Below the pieces are notes generated by a model. It was not told the origin of the DNA. It saw only the letters and a program-made list of their open reading frames with translations, and did no database searches. The position numbers and the translations under genes are program-made. Shown here piece by piece: positions 23,747-33,691 of a DNA stretch of 64,000 bases; position 1 is the first letter of the stretch, and each line of letters begins with the position of its first letter. Origin of the DNA: Lunularia cruciata (Eukaryota; Streptophyta; Marchantiopsida; Lunulariales; Lunulariaceae); the NCBI GenBank assembly GCA_948567375.1, contig OX419762.1, positions 21,382,727 through 21,446,726 on the forward strand, given 5' to 3'.

Positions 23747-26311
23747 CTAATCCGATCCGATGTCTACTTCTTCCTCGGCTTTCAACCCTGAACCCGAAGT
23801 AATCTTACTTCCTACTACATTTTCCTCGGGTTTCAGATCTCCCACATCTTCTACCAGATCCAGCAATTCTCTTTCCTGATCTGAAATTGCACTAGTGGGT
23901 AATCTATCTAACTCCTCATCCTTCGACCCACTCTTCTCTAATGTCTCTGAGGGCAACTCCAAAGACATTTGGACTCCTATGTTATCTACTTCGGGTTTTG
24001 CCTTAACATCCTGCCAAAGCTTTTCTAACTCTATTCTCACTAAGTCTAATCTAATTGCGATATTGTCTTCTACTTCTAAGATCTTCCTATCTACACGAGT
24101 TCTCAATTTAATCAACAAGGCATTCAAATCTGTATCTTTCGCTTGTCTTCGCCTTGTTTCCTGCACCAACAGTTTTAACTCGTGCAATCTCGTCTCCTCA
24201 ATTTGAACCCTGGCCTCTGTACTCAACATCGCGTTTACTCTGAGGACGATTTCCTTCAATGGCTCCAATCTTGTCTTGCGTTCGCGTTCCCGATCTGCAA
24301 GCCATTCTTCTCTGTACATCGCCAATTCTTCTTCGAATTCGGCCTTCACCGCTTCCTTCTCTTTCTCCTTCTGTGCAACCTTCTCTTCCTGATTACGAAG
24401 CAAGTCTCGTAATCTCTCTTCTTCTCTATATCTCGCCACCAACTCTCGCTGCCAAAGTTGCTTCTTCTCCTCCATACTCTCCATCACTCGATCGAGCTCT
24501 TGATCCTTCGATGCCATAGCATGGATGAGTTCGACTCTTGAATCAGCAAATTGCTGCTTCAAGATTTCATGCTCCGCTACCTGTCTCTCCCTTGCGATGT
24601 CACTCTTCCTTGCAAGATCTTCTCGATAACTCACTTCTCTCTTCAGGTCTTCGATAACCTGACTCCTCTCGACTGCTTCTGCTTGCAGTACTTCTCTCTC
24701 TTCCTCTCCTCGGGTTATACTCTTCTTCAACTCCAAGTTTTCTTCTTCCAATCTTGATAAGACCTGCAACATAGTCTTTACCTCTAGACAAGTAGACTGC
24801 ATCTCCTTCTTCTTCTTCTCCATCTTCACCAACAGCAGGCATACTACCATCTGTAGGTAATCTACTCCATTATTGACAACTTTGTCCTCCTGCGGAGTGG
24901 TCTCTCTTCTTTCCTCGTGTTCTCCCGATACTCGCCTTCTTCTCTGGAGTCTTCGTATCGAAATCGATGCCTCACTGTCCGAGCTTCCTTCTACTTCTTC
25001 CTTCACTCTACTTGGTCCCACTTCACACTTTGCCTTACGTCTCGAGCGAATTCCTCGCTGTACTGTGATCTTCTTCTCCTCGCACACTCGTACTTTGTCT
25101 TCCAGCGCCGCATTGTCTTCGGTTTCTACTTCGGCTTGCATTTCTTCTTTGTATTCTTCAGCCGCTGGTATTGATGTCATCTCCCCCCCTTCCTCACTGT
25201 CACTCCTCGTATCTCCACTTTGCAATGTCAGCTCAGGTTCCTCCTCACGGTCCGAGTCCCCCGTCTTGAGCTCGGCTTCGCCTTCTGAGTCTTCATCTTC
25301 CGACTCAATCACCACCATTCCTTGCCTCGGGTTATTTTTCTGCATTTTCCGAGGTTTCTTGTTTTCTTCGGCTTCTGCTTGCCGAGTTCTCTTCTTCGTC
25401 GGGGTAATTTCAACGACCTCCACGTTCTTCCCTGTCTTCACGTAATAATCGTCTGTGCTCCGGATTTGGAGAATGTATTGCTGCTCCTCCGCGTCGACTT
25501 CTCTTCTCAAATCTGGATGGAAATGAGACACCATTTGATTACGCTCCGCCACATTGAGCAGATTTAACCCGAGGTAAAAATGGGCTGCAAATGGTACGAT
25601 GTAGTGTGGAGGCGACTTATCCCGCAGATTCCACACCATCTGCCTCGTTCTTCCGTGAAAGCACCTTGCCCAATTTATCGGTTCTCCTGCAAATAACTTG
25701 TGAAAGAACACCGCTTGGTGTTTCATCACATAGGTAGTTCTCTTCGGCTTCAGGAGGGCCATTAGTGCACTCACAATTCCTCTCCTCACTAGGTCTTTAT
25801 AGCTCTCAACTTTATACCCATTCTTCGTCCTCTTTGACGAGAAGGCATCTCTCACCTCCTGCGTTTCTTGGGCTATCTCTCCTTTCCCCAAGAACGTGGC
25901 TCCCTGCTCCGAGCCTGCCTCCTTCCCGAGTACGAGTCTCCAATCCGACTCTGTCTAGCGAGCCGGATTTCCTCTCTTCCCTTCTTCCTCGGGACCATCG
26001 AGACATTTACTCTCGATGATTTCTGTCATGAATCCTGGAAAACTTACGTTCCAGTTCCATGCCAGAAAAGTGATCCAAAGTCGGCTCAAGACTTCAATTC
26101 TCGCTACTATATCTAATCTCCGAATTGCATGATTTCTCACTGCAAATTTGGAGTTCTTCTTCCCTCCTCCCATCTCTTCTGCTTTCTTACCGTCTCTTGA
26201 TTTCTCTCTTGTGACTTCTCCCTTGCGCACTAACATGAGTCCAACTCTATTTCCCTTTCCCCGATCACCTACAAGACGACTCCTCAACGGCAAAGGAAAA
26301 TTGCTCGACAT
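23747..26311 (-). pseudogene. LTR-encoded ~854-codon acidic coiled-coil protein (one stop)
   Basis: Function unknown. From the ATG at 26311 (MSSNFPLPLRS) the frame runs 855 codons to 23747 with a single TAG at 25955, where the partner LTR has TGG. Downstream of it 714 codons are open. Layout: residues ~1-250 a folded-looking domain rich in aromatic residues (ITFLAWNWNVSFPGF; AGEPINWARCFH; PPHYIVPFAAHFYLGLNLL); ~260-420 very acidic with a basic patch RRLQRRRR; ~440-660 a heptad-like charged coiled coil; then a Leu-rich acidic tail ending EEVDIGSD. No signal peptide, membrane anchor or known enzyme motif is visible. A diverged copy at 58162-60660 keeps the N-terminal domain. It could be a second structural or accessory protein. 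Comparison with the 'ATHILA ORF-1' and 'plant transposon protein' families would be the first test. Confidence 0.8.
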
Positions 26312-26330
26312 TTCGTCGTTGCAGTTTCGA

Positions 26331-26338
26331 TTTTTATA
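26331..26338 (-). promoter_or_regulatory. TATA box in gypsy-L 3' LTR
   Basis: The minus strand reads CTATAAAAATCG, 20 bases before the ATG of the LTR ORF and about 390 bases into the LTR. The same TATA string occurs at the equivalent place in the other copies (36276-36283; near 20730; near 60690 in the diverged copy). A start ~30 bases downstream would fall close to the ATG, so the true leader is unclear. Confidence 0.55.
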
Positions 26339-26726
26339 GAGTTGCACTTCTTTGTCTTCTGTCGTTTCGAGTTTCTACCGAGAAATCACACCTCCGGCAT
26401 GCACCTGTCACTGTCACCCCACCTTTGCACGTATTAGCCGCCAATTTTGAAACGGCCCCTTCTTGAATTTCTCGCCCCGACAAAAGGTTGTTAGACTGTC
26501 TTTGCCTCGGGTTGAGCTCCCCTCGAGCCGAAGACAATTTACTTCGTATTGTATGCTAACACTGCATTTCAGAGTACTTTGCCTTATGACCCAAAGTCAC
26601 TTTACTTCGGGTTTCACCCCAAAGACAATTTTCTTCATCTTCTTTGGCCATACAGGCGCAATCCGACTTCTCTATACACTTCTTCTCCTTTATTTTGGAA
26701 AAAAAACAAAAAATGTGGGCACCACA

Positions 26727-26740
26727 TACCCCCTCCCTCA
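26727..26740 (-). other. Polypurine tract of gypsy-L
   Basis: The minus strand reads tgagggagggggta directly before the 3' LTR start TGTGGTG. The first three bases are the gag-pol stop codon, so the reading frame ends exactly at the tract. Confidence 0.88.
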
Positions 26741-29700
26741 AATGTGAGTGTCCCCACAAACATAGACCTCGGGTGTCTTAGAAACTTCCGACTCTATGGT
26801 CCAATATCTCCGAACTCTCCACCCGTTTACTCGAGTGGCAAAAGGATTACCTTCCATATCAACGAGTTGCATGGATCCATTTTCGTAAAGATGACAAACT
26901 CGATAGGGACCCATCCATCTCAAATGCAACTTGCCTGGAAAAAATATTCGGCGATTGTCATATAACAAAACCAAATCCCCTTCTCGTACAGTCAGAGGCT
27001 TGATTCTCTGATCGTGCCTAACTTTCCTCTGTGCTTGTACTTCTTTCGTGGTTTGCATCGCATCGTCTCTTTTCTCTTCTAATCACATCAGTTGATGAAT
27101 CCAAAGATCCTGACTTTCCTCTTCCGACATTAGTTCTTCGCACAGGACTCAATAAGTCAGAACTTCAAATTCAACTGGCAGTATGGGATGCAAGCCATAT
27201 GTCAAGAAGTATGGGGTTTGTTTGGTTGTAATCTTCTCTGTCATTCGATAGGCCCATAACGCGGCTGGTAATTTTGTATCCCAGTCATAGGCATAATTGA
27301 CAGTCACCTTATTCAAAATTTTACAAAGTAACCCATTCGCTTTTTCCGTTAAGCCATTTGCTTTTGGGTTATAAGGAGTCGTCTTCCGATGTTTAATCTG
27401 AAAATACTTGGTTAACTCCTCCATTACAGAGTTCAAAAAATGTGTTCCTTGGTCACTAACCAATTCTAGAGGACACCCATATCGGGAGATGATGTTTCAA
27501 AAGAAAAATTCCGCCACAGTTTTAGCATCATCTCTGCGAGTTGCTTCTGCTTCAACCATCTTGGTAGCGTAATCAGTGCAAACCAAAATATAGCGCTTTC
27601 TTGTGACTCGGGTCACTGGTTGAATGGGACCCACAAAATCAATCCCCCATTTCTCAAAGGGGGCCAAAGGCAAAATTGGTTTCAAAGGCCATTGAGAAGT
27701 GGCCGTCGGCTTCCCCGTTCTCTGACACGCATCACAGCTTCGGATATGAGCATGTACATCTTTGTACATTGTAGGCCACCAATACCCTGCCGAAAGAATT
27801 TTCTTTATAGTATTCTTCAGAGCATAGTGTCCTCTCGATGCCTCGGAGTGTAAAGATTCAATTACTCCTCCTACTTCGTATGACTCCAAGCATCGCCGAA
27901 GTACTTCGTCTTCGCCCATCTTAAATAAAATGCTGTGTTTAAGCTGGTACGGCCCCATTTTCCGGAGAAAGACTGCCCGTTGTTCCGGAGCCATCCCCTC
28001 AGGACAATGGAGAGTATTCAGATAATTATATTCATCTGCATACCTTGTACTTCTCATTGCTGATAAGTGATACAACTCTTTGTCAGGGAACCAATCGTCA
28101 ATTTCCCACTCCTGGTCTTGAGTGTCTAACCTGGACAAGAAGTCTGCATTCGAATGCGAAGCTCCCTTCCTCACTTGTACAATATACGTGAACTCTTGTA
28201 ATAACAAGATCCATCTTGCAATTCGTCCCGATAAATCTGCCTTCTTGACCAGATGTTGCAATGCATAATGGTCAACATAGAAGACAAACTCATACCCCAA
28301 CAAATAATGCCGAAATTTCTTGCAGGCATACACCATTCCGAGTGCTTCTCTTTCAGTCGTCGAATAATTCTTTTCAGAAACTAAAAGTTGTCGGTTGGCA
28401 TAATACACCGGGTAGTCCTTCTTCTTCTTGTCCTTCTGACTTAAGACAACCCCGATGGCCATGGACAAAGTGTCCACATACACATGAAAAGGGACGTCCC
28501 AATTTGGGGCCCTCATGACTGGTGCTTCAACCAGTTTCTTCTTCAACACCTGGAAGGCTTCTTCTTGATGTACTTCCCACAGATAGTCTTCGGATTTCTT
28601 CAGAAGCTTTGCAAGTGGTGCAGCAAGCATTGCATATTTTGACACGAAGCGTCTATAATATCCGACATGTCCCAAGAAGGCTCTCAGCTCCCGGATGTTC
28701 TTCGGGGATTCCAAAGCTGCAATTATTTTAACCTTCTCAACATCAACTTCAATACCTCGGCTTGACACCCGATGCCCCCGAAGAATTCCCTCCTTCATTG
28801 CGAAGAAGCATTTCTCCGGGTGTAATGACAAGCCGGCAAAACGACACCTTTCAAACGTTTGGCAAAGGTAATCTCTATGTACATCCCGTCGTCCAAACAC
28901 ACAAAAGTCATCAATAAAAACTTCAACAAATTTGCACAGGAAATCTTTGAAGATCGAATTCATCATCCGTTGGAAAGTAGCGGGAGCATTACACAACCCA
29001 ATGGGCATTTGATTGTAAGTGAAAGTGCCCCAATCGGTCGTGAATGTAGTTTTATCCTTGTCTTCTTCTCGAATGGATACTTGATTGTACCCTAAAAATC
29101 CATCGAGAAAACTATAACAAGGATGCCCAGCTACCTGATCTAAAATTGTATCAGTAAAAGGCAAGGGATGATGATCTTTCCTTGTGACTGCGTTCAATTT
29201 TTGGAAGTCTTGGCACACTTGGATCTTCCCTGTTTTCTTCTTCGGGACAATGACAATGGGGGAGACCCATTCACTGCTTAAGATAGGGAAGATGATTCTG
29301 GCCCCTAAGAACTTATCAATTTCATCTTTTACCAAGAGCGAGTACTTCGGGTTCAGGCGGTATTGTCGCTGCCAAACCGGAACTACACCTTCAATCAAAT
29401 CAATCCGGTGTTCTCCAAATTCTTGTGGAATACCCGGCATTTGATCAATCGACCAGGCGAATACATCTTGGAATTCTATAAACAGGGCAGTGTATCCTGC
29501 CAACTCCTCCGAAGTAACTGTCTTCGAGATTTTTAAAATTTTTCCTTCAGTGAGTAACACCTCTTGACAGTCATCGGGGTTGATGACTCCTTCAACATGG
29601 CTTACTCGGCTTATCCCGAGGCGAGCGGCCATCAAACCCCCTCCCTCCAAGTCAGGTTCACCCGAGGTGAGGTCATATGGATCTTCATCGTCAGCCTCTA

Positions 29701-29863
29701 CCTCGTAGCATTCCAAGTAATTAACTTGGACTTCTTCTTCGGATTCGTCTGAAGACGAAGACAATGAATCTTTGGACTCATCCTCCTCTTCTGACGAACT
29801 TGTTTCCCCAAGATGGGGAACCTTCGTCCAACTCACAGTCACCAGCTTCTGATCCTCGGACAA
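26738..29863 (-). pseudogene. gypsy-L pol: RT, RNase H, integrase
   Basis: Polymerase part of gypsy-L, in the same frame as the gag-protease part upstream. A 788-codon open piece (27497-29863) holds RT (WVSPIVIVPKKKTG; CNAPATFQRMM; catalytic FIDDFCVFG, about residues 170-340), RNase H (VYVDTLSMAIGVVLSQ; STTEREALGMVYA), and integrase with the zinc-binding CDACQR and first core Asp in KWGIDFVGP. Two further pieces carry SDQGTHFLNS with the second Asp, KANGLTEKANG with the Glu, and a C-terminal DNA-binding part (DLVLLYDNRR; KLHLRWMGPYRV). Stops at 27497, 27149 and 27083 are all TGA and no frameshift separates the pieces. The end stop lies in the polypurine tract. No chromodomain follows. Confidence 0.92.
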
Positions 29864-29884
29864 AATGTCCTTGAATCTTAACTT

Positions 29885-32809
29885 CTATTGATGCCAATCC
29901 ACTACAACTTGGGCACTATACAACCAGGGTCTGTCGATCAACAGAGGGTAACCAATTTTTTTCACTGGCCGCAACACGATGTAACTCAACTTGAAGGGTA
30001 CCCCTCCAATGATTGTGGTAATGTTCGACAACATGCCCAAGGGCCGTCTCCTGGTTTGGTCTGCAAACTTCAAAACTCGGGGTGTTGGTTCAAACATATG
30101 ATACCCGAGTCGATTTGCAGTATCTTTAGTCATGACATTCACACCGGACCTAGAGTCAATGGGTATTGATGTGATCATGCAACCTGCAATCTCCGCATCT
30201 ACCTCAGGAGATCCCAAATCTTCTTGTTCAATATGATAGATAGCAGGCAGGTCCTTCTTTGACATCGACCTCACCTTCTTGAGGGCTGAATTAAGCTGTC
30301 TCTTGTATAGCTTGTTATCTTCCCACAATTGCTTAAATGTAACATTGGCATTTGTGGTGGCCAAGTCGGCTACAATATCATATTGGGGAACTCCTCCCAA
30401 TTTGACCGTCTTCGTCTTTGGCTTTGAGTCCGAGGACTGTCCATGCTCCCTCTTGACTTCGGGACGCTTCAAAATGGTGACGGGCTTGCTGATGGCTTTA
30501 ACCCGAGCTTCCTCGGGTTGGCCTACCTCGGCTTGAATCAGACCCTTTACTTCGGATCGGATGTTTGCCGGAAAAAGTGGAGACTTCGTCTTCGTCTCTT
30601 CTTCCAAACTCAGTTCCCGAGTCCTGAGTAATGCCTCCGTTAATTCTTTCTGCAAGGCTTTAGCTTTAGCTTTTGCAAGGATCTTTTCCTCCTTGGCCGA
30701 AAGAATTGCTTTTGGGCACTGTCTCTTTGCCTTTCGGGAAGACGACGAGGTCGTACTCAGTTCTTTGGGATCACACTTCTTCTTGGTGGAGCGTGTCTCA
30801 ACTTTCAAAATTTCAAGGTCTGGCCATTCTCCTTCTGAGGCCGGACTCCCTTCTTGAGGTCTTTCTTCCTCAAGAGTTATACAATTTACATTCGTATCCC
30901 CCTTTGGCTGAAGTGCTGCACGCTCAGCGGGGGTCTGTACATATTTTACAAGAGGCTTTGGGTTTGGCGGGTGAGGGCATTGGTTGCCCGTATGCCCCGA
31001 TCCTTTACAATTTCCACACAGGGGAATGTACCCAATTTGCCTTCTTGGCTCGGGACAATTTGGAGACCAATGTCCCCTCGAGCCACAATTATAACAGGCT
31101 TTGGGCGCAACATTTTGAGGGCAATTTTGGTTGCTCATCGGTGGTCTTCATGCAGGAGCATTGGGGTTATACTCCTTGGGTCCAAACCCCGGACCTTGAT
31201 ACGATGTGCTCGGTTGAGGCTGTACCTCTTGAGTTTGGTACACCGCCTCTTCGTCATCGTCTTGGTTCCATCCCGAAACCCAATCAATTTGCTGCACCGG
31301 GAATGCATTACAAGTATTGCATTCTGTGTTGGCGTGGTTGGATGTGCCACATGCGGTGCACCACACATTAGATCATCCAAATGTTGGGGCCTTTCTTTGG
31401 TCCTTAGCCCCAATCATCTGGATCTTGAAATCCAAAAAATCCTTGATGAGGGCATCCAGCTTTGTATCTGCCTTATGTACACTCTTGGCTGGTGGAGTCA
31501 CTAGTTTCTTGCCTCCACGTCTTCTGACTCGTCTTGGCTTTGATTCTTCTTTGGATTCCAAAGAAGAGCTTGAAGACGTAGAGGATTCGTCCGAAGAAGG
31601 GGAGGTGCTGCGCAAAGCTCTTCTTTTGGGCTTCTTGCCCTTCTTCTCCCGATTTCTCCGGTTACCGGCAGAGTGAGAGTGGGCCGCTTCATAACAAGTG
31701 ACATGTTTGAGTACTTTATCCAGGGAAGTTACGTTCCTCTCCCTGGCAAAGATTCGTATCTCTGGTGAAAGGCCCCCGAGGAACCAGGTAATGGCTTGGG
31801 CATTGGAGTATCCCACCACCCCCGATTGCTTGGGAACTCGGTTCAATAATGCCATGAACCGCTCAGAGTAGTCTCTCAACTTCTCCTTCTTGCCCTGGTC
31901 CAAATTGTTTAGTGCCGCGAAGACACTCGTATCATAGTCAACCTCCCGGAATCGTTCCAGGAAGTTGTTTCTCAAGTCTGCCCAGGCTGATGGTACAAAC
32001 CCCTTCTGAGTCACATGAGTGTACCAGCTCCAAGCTTTCTTGCAAAGCAGACTTGGAAAAATTCTTAGTCGATCCGCCGAGTCATGCTCCTTGTTAGCAA
32101 AGGAGATGACTTTGAATTCTTCGATGAATTCATCGGGGTCTTCGTCTTGTTCCATCCCCTTATACTTCTGATAGGCGTGTCGGGTGACAGGAAGCAAAGT
32201 CATTGTTTGATGCACTGGGATCGGCTGAGGTAATGTAGAACTTGACGGAACGGAAGAATTGGCTAGAATTGACGCCGTGTTGTCAGCCCAAGGATTCCAA
32301 TTCGTCAAATTCAACATAGGGTCTTCTTTGACAATTTCTACTCTGAGAGGGTCGACTTCAACCCGAGTGGAAGATTCAGGATCAACACCTTCAATAGGTT
32401 CTTCCAAATTCCTTTGGGATAACCGAGGAATCGTTCGTAGAAGATGTTGACACTCGAATTCAGTAAGTGTGCGTGCTGTCTTTTCTCAAACAAAGGTCTT
32501 CAAGGAAACAACTTCCTTTACAGCTCTAGGGGAAGTTGGTGTACTGGGCCGCAATGCATATGTTTGCCCACTCGATTCTTTCTTCTTCTTGGAAGAAGAG
32601 GGAGATGCAAAGTAGCCTTGCCAACCGCCTTCGCGTTTCTTGTGATCAAGTTCTCGTAGGGCTTCTTGCACTTCATGAAGGAGTTGAAACTCCAACGCCT
32701 CTCGCTCAGTTTCATCAATGATGGATGGGACGTTCAGACGTTCGTCTTCTCCATGCTGAAGTGCTTGTCTTCGAGCTCTCTCTTCCCATTGTTCTTTCAA
32801 TCCAGACAT
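29885..32809 (-). pseudogene. gypsy-L gag and protease
   Basis: Structural polyprotein. Start ATG at 32809 (MSGLKEQWEER), directly preceded by an in-frame TGA and 63 bases past the primer site. The capsid region around 31900-32150 has the retrotransposon Gag pattern (KAWSWYTHVTQKG; WADLRNNFLERF). Three CCHC knuckles follow: CTACGTSNHANTEC, CYNCGSRGHWSPNC and CGNCKGSGHTGNQC. The protease lies at the end: IPIDSRSGVNVMT (family DSGS, here DSRS) and PLLIDRPWLYSAQVVVDW. In-frame stops are TGA at 32486, 31373 and 31148, plus TAG at 29885 separating protease from RT. The reading frame is otherwise continuous from 32809 to 26738. Confidence 0.92.
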
Positions 32810-32872
32810 TCATATTGCCTTGATACCCTGTTTCCAATTTGGCTTCGTATTCTTCCACTTCCGAGATTTGTA

Positions 32873-32890
32873 TCCCCGGCAGCGGCGCCA
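32873..32890 (-). other. tRNA-Asp primer-binding site of gypsy-L
   Basis: The minus strand reads TGGCGCCGCTGCCGGGGA, 7 bases after the 5' LTR end. It matches the 3' end of plant tRNA-Asp(GUC), CCA included, at 17 of 18 positions. Athila-type elements use this primer. Confidence 0.88.
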
Positions 32891-33691
32891 AAAATCATGT
32901 GACAACCCAGCAAATATCACTTTTGCGGTAATCAGGTAAGTAAAGTTTGTTCCCGCAGAGATACAAGTCAGAAATGTCTAAATACGAAGCAAAGTAACAA
33001 TTTCAGTTCTTCTTGAGTTCTTCTTTAGTCTCTCAGGTAGAAACCACACCCAGAAGAGAGTAACAAGCACTGACTCGCAGTCTTGTCACAAATTCACACT
33101 CCTTAATCACAACTCCATCAATTATTTCCAAACAATCTTGATTGTGATGATTCAAGCTCTCCCGAAAACGGCACTTCACTGCAAAACGACTTCGCTTGAG
33201 AATTGTGTTCCACCCTTCCACTGAAGGCACAACTTCCTTGATCGAAATTGCTTCACATCAACTTTGCCCTGCACTCACAAATGCAGAATACTACCAACAC
33301 TACAATTCCTCGCAGATCTGTCAAGGCATTGCTTCAATTGCACCTCACTCAGGATCAAACACACAGAATGAAGATCAAGGCTGTGGAATCCAGCATCCAA
33401 CAAGCACACTGACTTGCACTTTGAATTTCTCCAAACACTCACAAACACAATTACAAAGTTGATACTCGGAATCAAGCTCAAGCGACGAGCACTGCTTCAC
33501 AGCAGTTTGCTTTATCTATTCTCAGAAATAATGAGCACTGAACAACAATTTCCTACGAATGCCACTCTTAAATAGTGAAACAATCGACAGTTCTAACAAC
33601 TATACCGTTTCTACAACAATTGTTCTAACCTGTAGATCCAAAGTGACAATGCACCTCTTCATATCTGCCCCTTCAAATCTCAAATCGGTTA

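Larger units (their letters stand above)
22953..26726 (-). repeat. gypsy-L 3' LTR (3,774 bp)
   Basis: On the minus strand it starts TGTGGTGCCCACATTTTTTG and ends TTTGCCGGGTTGTCACA, both TG...CA. Same length as the partner LTR. In the terminal ~95 bases next to the flank I count six differences between the two LTRs, mostly transitions, so the insertion is not brand new. Contains the ORF 23747-26311 and a TATA box at 26331-26338. Confidence 0.93.

Noticed and set aside
24873-25445. Plus-strand serine/leucine-rich frames (also 18087-18731, 34818-35390, 41371-41835)
   Set aside because: They are antisense shadows of the Glu/Arg-rich LTR ORF: Glu and Lys codons read as Leu, Ser and Phe on the opposite strand. 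No start context or known domain.
23747-26311. Env-like or membrane glycoprotein reading of the LTR ORF
   Set aside because: No signal peptide, transmembrane segment or cysteine pattern is visible. The protein is acidic and coiled-coil, unlike an envelope.
30673-31504. Plus-strand frames of 216-232 codons opposite gypsy-L gag
   Set aside because: Antisense of the gag nucleocapsid region. The Cys-rich look comes from the zinc-knuckle codons on the other strand.
26738-32809. TGA recoding as an explanation for the six in-frame TGA codons
   Set aside because: Nuclear genes of land plants use TGA as stop, and the LTR comparison shows CGA-to-TGA mutation directly, so decay is sufficient.
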